Origin: Methylobacter sp.
Lineage (GTDB): Bacteria > Pseudomonadota > Gammaproteobacteria > Methylococcales > Methylomonadaceae
Length of the DNA: 32,207 nt
Assembly: GCA_016784875.1 (NCBI GenBank)
Contig: JADHTX010000006.1
Coordinates: 1 to 32,207 of the forward strand
Reading direction: 5' to 3'
The translations under genes and the position numbers were made by a program. The notes beneath the pieces were generated by a model, which ran no database searches, was not told the origin of the DNA, and saw only the letters and a list, made by a program, of their open reading frames with translations. Positions 27,935 to 32,207 of this stretch are shown here, one piece after another (the first letter of the stretch is position 1; each line of letters starts with the position of its first letter).

Positions 27935-29191
27935 TCAACGCTGGAATTGTGCTTCCAGCAGATGTATCGCTCGTTCTACACCGTTGTTACTTTGCAGGGC
28001 TAGACTGGCTTGCTTGGCCTTGTTTCCTATCGTCTTTGAATCCAAAATCGCCTGTATGGCCCGAGCCAAAGTGGCGGCGGTCACTTTTTTGGCAGGCAAG
28101 GGTTTTCCGGCTAAACCCAGTGATTGCAGTTGCCGTGCCCAGAATAATTGCTCATCCATAAACGGCACCACCACAGACGGACAGCCTGATCGGGTTGCAG
28201 AGTGAGTCGTGCCTGCACCGCCGTGATGGACAATTGCCGTGCAGCGTTTGAACAACGGTTGATGCGGATGTCTACCAATGAAATAGATTTGATCGATTTG
28301 GCTGTCGGCAGGGTAGCGCGCTGAACTGGTCTGGATGATAGCTCGGCAACCTGCCAACGTCACTGCTTCCACAAACAAATCCATGCTCCAGTCGGGCATT
28401 GCCTGCTGCAAACTGCCGAATGTCATATACACCGGCGCTACGCCATTATCCAAAAAATCGTTTAGCGAGTCAGGAATCGTCCAATGTTGAGCATCTACAG
28501 TGAAATTCAAAAAACCGCATACTTGGTGATGTACTTGCCAGTGCTCAAATGAGGGACAAAACAACGGATCAACCGCAACCAAATTGAGCTGTTCTGAACT
28601 TAGAAGTCCGGTTAGCATTCGGTCTGGCGGCGTTACTCGCGCTTCCTGCCATAATCGACACAAGGGTTTTTTTAACGCCCAATTGAACAATGTATCGAGC
28701 AGCCTCCAGCTCAATTTATTGATATGAAAACCCAAATCTGGGAATCTAAAAGGCGGGACGGCAGGATTAGGTATCGCGGCATGACACAATGTCACGCTGA
28801 AAAACGGTTTGTGCAGGCGTTGCGCCGCCAATCTTAGCGGATAGAGAAAATGATGACCGATGACATAATCATTATCGGCGACTAATTGTTGTGCGGCCTG
28901 ATACACGTCCTGCTCGTAGGGGAAAAATGCTTCATCAAGTAATGCGCGCAACCATTGCAGAGGGTGCATTCGAAATGACCGCTGGGCGAAATCTGGCATA
29001 TCGAAGTCGATATGTTCCGGCACTTGCCGGTAGGCTATCCCCAATTGTTCGCAAATGACTCGATAACTGTGGTTGTCGATACTGCTCACTACCAGTGTCA
29101 CATGATGACCCGCTTTCCGCAGGCCATCGGCCAAAGCCAGCATCGGACGAATGTCGCCATTAGAGCCCCAAGTTTGTATGCCGATTTTCAT
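27935..29191 (-). CDS. Glycosyltransferase, GT1 (UGT/MGT-like) family
   Basis: This 418-aa protein has two Rossmann domains. The N-terminal part is MKIGIQTWGSNGDIRPMLALADGL-like, typical of sterol/macrolide glucosyltransferases. The C-terminal donor site AIVHHGGAGTTHSA is followed by PFMDEQLFWARQL. It probably transfers a sugar from a nucleotide sugar to a lipid or small hydrophobic acceptor. I start at ATG 29191; the frame extends upstream into the MITE-like repeat, which is not expected to be coding. Confidence 0.88.
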   Translation of the reverse strand: MKIGIQTWGSNGDIRPMLALADGLRKAGHHVTLVVSSIDNHSYRVICEQLGIAYRQVPEHIDFDMPDFAQRSFRMHPLQWLRALLDEAFFPYEQDVYQAAQQLVADNDYVIGHHFLYPLRLAAQRLHKPFFSVTLCHAAIPNPAVPPFRFPDLGFHINKLSWRLLDTLFNWALKKPLCRLWQEARVTPPDRMLTGLLSSEQLNLVAVDPLFCPSFEHWQVHHQVCGFLNFTVDAQHWTIPDSLNDFLDNGVAPVYMTFGSLQQAMPDWSMDLFVEAVTLAGCRAIIQTSSARYPADSQIDQIYFIGRHPHQPLFKRCTAIVHHGGAGTTHSATRSGCPSVVVPFMDEQLFWARQLQSLGLAGKPLPAKKVTAATLARAIQAILDSKTIGNKAKQASLALQSNNGVERAIHLLEAQFQR

Positions 29192-29303
29192 CAGGTGATT
29201 AGATTGTGATATATAAGAAATGATAAGTTCTTCAAGATCGCCGTTATCGCAAGAATACCAAGAATGGACAATAACGCAATGGCATCGTATTTTTGGCTTT
29301 CCG

Positions 29304-29510
29304 TTTAAGGCGGGACACATAAAAGGCTTAACCGTTCGCCCTTATATCTTGATTCCGCCTTCTAAAAAAGTCAGAATCCCCGACTGATCATCGGGAGGGC
29401 AGTGAGGAAATCGTGTTCGCCCTGAGCTTGTCGAAGGGTGTACGGTTAAGCCGATCATGGTTCGACAAGCTCACCACGAACGGCTTAACCTTAGGCTGTC
29501 CCGGCTTAAG
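29304..29510. repeat. MITE-like element with nested inverted repeats
   Basis: TTTAAGGCGGGACA at 29304 onward and, at the right end to 29510, the inverse CTTAAGCCGGGACA form imperfect ends about 34 nt long, which continue into GGCTTAACCGTTCG and CGAACGGCTTAACC. Inside, GAGCTTGTCGAA (about 29424-29435) and TTCGACAAGCTC (29461-29472) form another inverted pair. No ORF lies inside. The small size, inverted ends and missing transposase are those of a MITE, but I cannot see a target duplication. Confidence 0.65.
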
Positions 29511-29601
29511 TTAGTAGCCGTATTTTTAGAAGGGGCTTTCCGTCTTCTGCTCTTAGCACTGATGATGTTATAGTCAACGAAAACACACAGGGCATTTGAT
29601 C

Positions 29602-30108
29602 ATGATCGGATTTATTCTTTGTAGCTTGGCACTGGCAGCCCTAGTTCAGAACCAAAACGAATTTCTAAAGCTACTGACCACTCCAGTAGCCGTGGGTATC
29701 GGGTTGACGATAATGGTCGGCAGTTTACTGTTCGGCTATTTAAAAAAAATTTCTACCGTTACCTGGCACGATGGCTTTGCGACCAGTTGTTTGCTGATTT
29801 GGTATGGTTACTGGGTGCCGCAGTTCAGTTACGATGCGCCCATGTTTTTTTTCTTTCCATTGTATTACGCATTGTTAACATCAATCGTCACGTTAACGTT
29901 GATCAACAAAAGTGAGTATTTCGATCATGAATCTGTCGTACACCTGCGTTACCTAGAAAAAATCAGCCGTTTAGACATTCGTGTGATCGTGGGGCTGGTA
30001 CTGATTAGCCTGCTGATTACCCGGCATTACATGCTGTATCCGATAGCGATGACTTTTTTTATTGTCCGGCATACGATTATTGCCTGCCTGGAAATTATCG
30101 ATAGGTGA
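29602..30108 (+). CDS. Small integral membrane protein, unknown
   Basis: This 168-aa product has about five hydrophobic segments (residues 1-18, 28-45, 55-75, 80-100 and about 130-160), with a short polar loop near 100-125. I recognise no family. AGGG lies 10 nt before the ATG at 29602; the TTG at 29596 is unlikely. It follows the MITE-like element and is convergent with the Argonaute gene. Confidence 0.6.
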   Translation: MIGFILCSLALAALVQNQNEFLKLLTTPVAVGIGLTIMVGSLLFGYLKKISTVTWHDGFATSCLLIWYGYWVPQFSYDAPMFFFFPLYYALLTSIVTLTLINKSEYFDHESVVHLRYLEKISRLDIRVIVGLVLISLLITRHYMLYPIAMTFFIVRHTIIACLEIIDR

Positions 30109-30155
30109 TTTATCCAACTATATTTGTCGATTATTTCGAGTAAGCGATACGGACA

Positions 30156-30449
30156 TTAAAGTAAAAAATCAACGGTAAATTTTTCCACCTTATGATACAA
30201 ATAATTTGTGTGAATATATGATGGCAGTCTGATACGACGATTCGCGTTGTAGTGGATAGCATGTTCTGGCTGTTGGATTGATTAGCTGTAAAAGGCCAAG
30301 TAGGGAAGTTTTTCGGCATTAATATCGCCAAAGTACGCGACATTAGCCTCAACAAGCTGATGTTTGAGCGTTTGGCGTTCATGAATTGTGCGCGACACTC
30401 CCCCTACTTGGCTGCATTTAGTACAGAAAAAGGGCTTGGAGGTTGTTAT
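30156..30449 (-). pseudogene. Possible decayed gene fragment with CxxC motif
   Basis: Read on the minus strand, the frame is open for 55 codons (30285-30449), has one TAA at 30282-30284, and is open again for 41 codons to a TAA at 30156. The translation is protein-like, with PFFCTKCSQVGG (a CxxC pair), then a helical stretch, and after the stop YHKVEKFTVDFLL. There is no good start. I cannot name a family. It lies 137 bp downstream of the Argonaute gene on the same strand. Chance openness cannot be excluded. Confidence 0.3.
30295..30412. repeat. Exact 11-bp inverted repeat pair
   Basis: GCCAAGTAGGG (30295-30305) and CCCTACTTGGC (30402-30412) are exact inverses flanking 96 bp. This may mark a small mobile or rearranged segment inside the decayed frame. 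Confidence 0.7.
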
Positions 30450-30586
30450 TTAAAAACGTACGGTCGCCTGGGTTGGGCAACGCTTTAGCATCCGGCGATG
30501 GAGAAATAGAAATCTGTCGTCATAATGAAATATCGTGATGTTGGGTATAAAAAGCATGTCCAATCTACAGTGCTCATCCAATCCGA

Positions 30587-32041
30587 TTACAAGAAAAATC
30601 TTAAATCATATTTATGGTTGATTAAATGAGCAATCGAGGGCATGTGCTTTATAAACTTCGCAAGTTTGCTTGATACCAGTAGTGTCGCCGGTAGCTGGTC
30701 ATAAAGGCCAGAGTTATTCCAATTCATCTTAGTAAGAGCAAGGGTGTAGCTTGCTATGTCGCTCCATGGCCCATGACCGCCATGCCGAGTCAAATGCAGT
30801 GGCTCTGGTATACCTCTTGCCTCGCGATAGAATGGCTTGCCATCATCGGCTATGCCGTTAACATTTCCTTGAGTCCAGAGTAAAAGATCAAAATCATCAA
30901 TGGGTACATAGGTTCCACGATTCACCGGGTACAATGAGGGTTGTGTTTTATTGGGAGTCACATGATTTCTTTGACGCTGCATTCCTTTCCACGGCGTGTT
31001 TTGATTAATACTGATTAGATCTAGAGCTTCGTTTTTTCCCCATACATCAAAGCAGCCATCAATCTCATCTGTTCGAAATTCAGTCGTTTTGTAGATAATT
31101 AGACGTTTAGGTGGAACACCATTGTGGGATCGATAAATTTCCAAACCCCGACTGACTAAACGCCCCATCTGCTCTCGATCAAGAAAAGGGTTATCTCCGT
31201 AATGTGTATATGTCTTTGGTTGAGCATCGAAAGCGACAAATTCTAAGCCTGTGCCTTGAGAATCAAATACTTGACTACAACAGGTTACGAACCTTGGTTT
31301 ACCATCTTTAATCTCGACATTATTTCTTACAGAATAACTAATTCCCATAAATGCGACATTATCTTCCAAGGCAGACATTTTCCAGGGAATACCACCTACT
31401 TTGGTGTAGATAGCTAATGCTAAGTTCCAATAATTAGTTGATTTACACTGAGTATTTAATGCTTTATCCCTGAGAAATTGAGTAATTATATTGTTGTTCG
31501 CCGACTCAGCTTTCACAAAATCATGTAGATCAAACCCAGTGTCTTTATGGGAGAAGTATTTTTCGTAAGTGTCAGGTAGGTAAATGATCAAAATGTCGAA
31601 ATTATGCCTTTGTTTGGCAAATGATCTTATGGCGTTTGTAAGTGTTTCAGCAAATTTAAGGTGAGGGACTGCGCTAGAATCAATTTGTCGAATATCAAAG
31701 CTTATTTCATAAGTTAAGCTCTCCTCAATAGCTGCATTAACTCGAAAAGCCGATGCCATGCCTGGATAGTTCGGAGTGTAGCCTGTTTTATGAGCAGTTA
31801 TATGTCTGTTATCAAGACCAGAAATAAAGAATTTAAGTTTTGGGAGGTTCCCTTTAGGGCAAATTATTCCGATTCTTATCGGACCTCTAATGGCGGCCAT
31901 TGTGTTTTGACCATAGGGGCCATACCTTAATAGTCCTCTTAAAGGATGAATGTCTACATCTGCTGGTCTTTCTGGATGAAAGCTCAGTTTAGGTTCTTCA
32001 GCCTGAAAATATGCTGGTAGTTTATAGTCCGCCATGCTCAT
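30587..32041 (-). CDS. Short prokaryotic Argonaute (MID-PIWI), catalytically dead
   Basis: The 484-aa product is a short pAgo without N and PAZ domains. The MID part (about residues 50-210) includes ITQFLRDKALNTQCK, a likely guide 5'-end site. PIWI begins at KVGGIPWKM (214-222). In the first PIWI strand, FMGISYSV (231-238), the usual catalytic Asp is Ser235; LIIYKTTEF (314-322) has KTT where active enzymes have RDG. The C-terminus DLRFFL is hydrophobic, as in the family. Such proteins are guide-directed sensors that need an APAZ-domain effector (Sir2, TIR or nuclease) encoded beside them. None is present here: upstream there is an insertion sequence, downstream a pseudogene-like region. AGAGGT lies 4-5 nt before the ATG. 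Confidence 0.88.
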   Translation of the reverse strand: MSMADYKLPAYFQAEEPKLSFHPERPADVDIHPLRGLLRYGPYGQNTMAAIRGPIRIGIICPKGNLPKLKFFISGLDNRHITAHKTGYTPNYPGMASAFRVNAAIEESLTYEISFDIRQIDSSAVPHLKFAETLTNAIRSFAKQRHNFDILIIYLPDTYEKYFSHKDTGFDLHDFVKAESANNNIITQFLRDKALNTQCKSTNYWNLALAIYTKVGGIPWKMSALEDNVAFMGISYSVRNNVEIKDGKPRFVTCCSQVFDSQGTGLEFVAFDAQPKTYTHYGDNPFLDREQMGRLVSRGLEIYRSHNGVPPKRLIIYKTTEFRTDEIDGCFDVWGKNEALDLISINQNTPWKGMQRQRNHVTPNKTQPSLYPVNRGTYVPIDDFDLLLWTQGNVNGIADDGKPFYREARGIPEPLHLTRHGGHGPWSDIASYTLALTKMNWNNSGLYDQLPATLLVSSKLAKFIKHMPSIAHLINHKYDLRFFL

Positions 32042-32076
32042 TTCTACCTCTATTGCTGAAAGCGCTTACCCCCCAG
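32042..32076 (-). pseudogene. Possible 3' tip of the lost upstream partner gene
   Basis: On the minus strand a frame is open from the presumed IS edge to a TAG at 32050-32052 (end LGGKRFQQ), nine nt before the Argonaute ATG. That spacing is what an operon partner such as an APAZ effector would show. Eight codons are too few to identify anything. Confidence 0.2.
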
Positions 32077-32207
32077 TGTCAGGATAGTTGTCGCCTCAAC
32101 CAAACCAAGAGGCAACCAAAATGGCAATTCGATATAGTCAGGAATTCAAAGACCAAGCGATAGAAAAAACTTTGCAACGCGGAGACAAAACGATACAGTG
32201 CATTGCA
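32077..32207 (+). mobile_element. Insertion sequence, left end, continuing out of the window
   Basis: A TG-starting end (TGTCAGGATAGTTGTCGCC) is followed by a hairpin-prone leader (GCCTC and GAGGC) and then a transposase start. The exact boundary is inferred from the TG and from the end of the Argonaute-side sequence; no target duplication can be seen within the window. Confidence 0.55.
32121..32207 (+). CDS. Transposase OrfA-like, N-terminal fragment
   Basis: The first 29 codons (MAIRYSQEFKDQAIEKTLQR and onward) are cut by the window edge. The RYSQEFKDQAI start and the following GDKTIQCIA look like the helix-turn-helix region of IS3-type OrfA transposases. It is divergent from the Argonaute gene. 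Confidence 0.7.
   Translation, partial: MAIRYSQEFKDQAIEKTLQRGDKTIQCIA

Larger units (their letters stand above)
30109..30586. other. Gene-poor region between the membrane protein and the Argonaute gene
   Basis: The 478-bp region has no intact gene. It holds a decayed minus-strand reading frame (30156-30449) and an exact 11-bp inverted repeat (30295-30305 with 30402-30412), both listed separately. From about 30490 to 30586 I see nothing recognisable. Confidence 0.5.

Noticed and set aside
29192-29320. N-terminal extension of the glycosyltransferase
   Set aside because: It reaches into the MITE-like repeat, and the family's usual start, MKIGIQTWGSNGD, is at 29191.
29602-30108. The membrane protein as the missing effector of the short Argonaute, by analogy with membrane effectors of some archaeal pAgo systems
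   Set aside because: It is on the opposite strand, convergent, 478 bp away, and next to a MITE; nothing in the sequence links the two.
30282-30488. Plus-strand 68-codon open frame (FFGINIAKVRDISLNKL)
   Set aside because: It is the codon-aligned antisense of the minus-strand frame, which has the more protein-like composition and a CxxC motif; neither is intact.

Overview
The window reads as chromosomal DNA of a gammaproteobacterium. Several gene neighbourhoods are classic for that class: bamD divergent from rluD-pgeF; ribF-ileS-lspA; ampD divergent from a DUF1631 gene followed by nadC, as in pseudomonads; and diaA followed by dolP. The scattered palindromic intergenic repeats remind me of methanotroph (Methylococcales) genomes, but that is an impression. 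No methane-oxidation gene is present to confirm it.

Layout. Positions 1-120 hold one arm-to-arm imperfect palindrome of about 100 bp. Positions 333-2609 are a tight four-gene operon of unknown function: two DUF1538 membrane proteins, a P-II-like protein and a CBS-pair protein. Next come dsbB, an exported methyltransferase-like protein, and priA, which is preceded by a cluster of DnaA-box sequences. bamD converges on priA and is divergent from rluD-pgeF-ZIP transporter; pgeF carries a palindromic element inserted in frame. Positions 10.5-13.5 kb form a sparse stretch of five small minus-strand genes for secreted or membrane proteins, none recognised, with hairpins between them. pgm (minus) and an L,D-transpeptidase (plus) are divergent. 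A small alanine-rich lipoprotein gene with a strong terminator follows, then ribF-ileS-lspA, ampD, and DUF1631-nadC-flavin reductase.

Positions 25.3-29.2 kb are a minus-strand cluster: a glycosyltransferase, diaA, dolP and a GlcD-type FAD oxidase. Positions 29.3-32.2 kb are accessory DNA: a MITE-like element of about 207 bp, an unrecognised membrane protein, a decayed reading frame bounded by an 11-bp inverted repeat, a short prokaryotic Argonaute, and the first 29 codons of an insertion-sequence transposase reading off the right edge.

How the genes work together. Much of the window is envelope biology: DsbB for disulfides, BamD and DolP for the outer membrane, LspA for lipoproteins, and AmpD, L,D-transpeptidase and the small lipoprotein for peptidoglycan. 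Core metabolism and information genes (priA, rluD, ileS, ribF, nadC, pgm) make up most of the rest. The two places most likely to hold undescribed biology are the DUF1538/P-II/CBS operon and the short Argonaute. The Argonaute lacks both catalytic PIWI residues that could be located and has lost contact with any APAZ effector, apparently through an insertion sequence.
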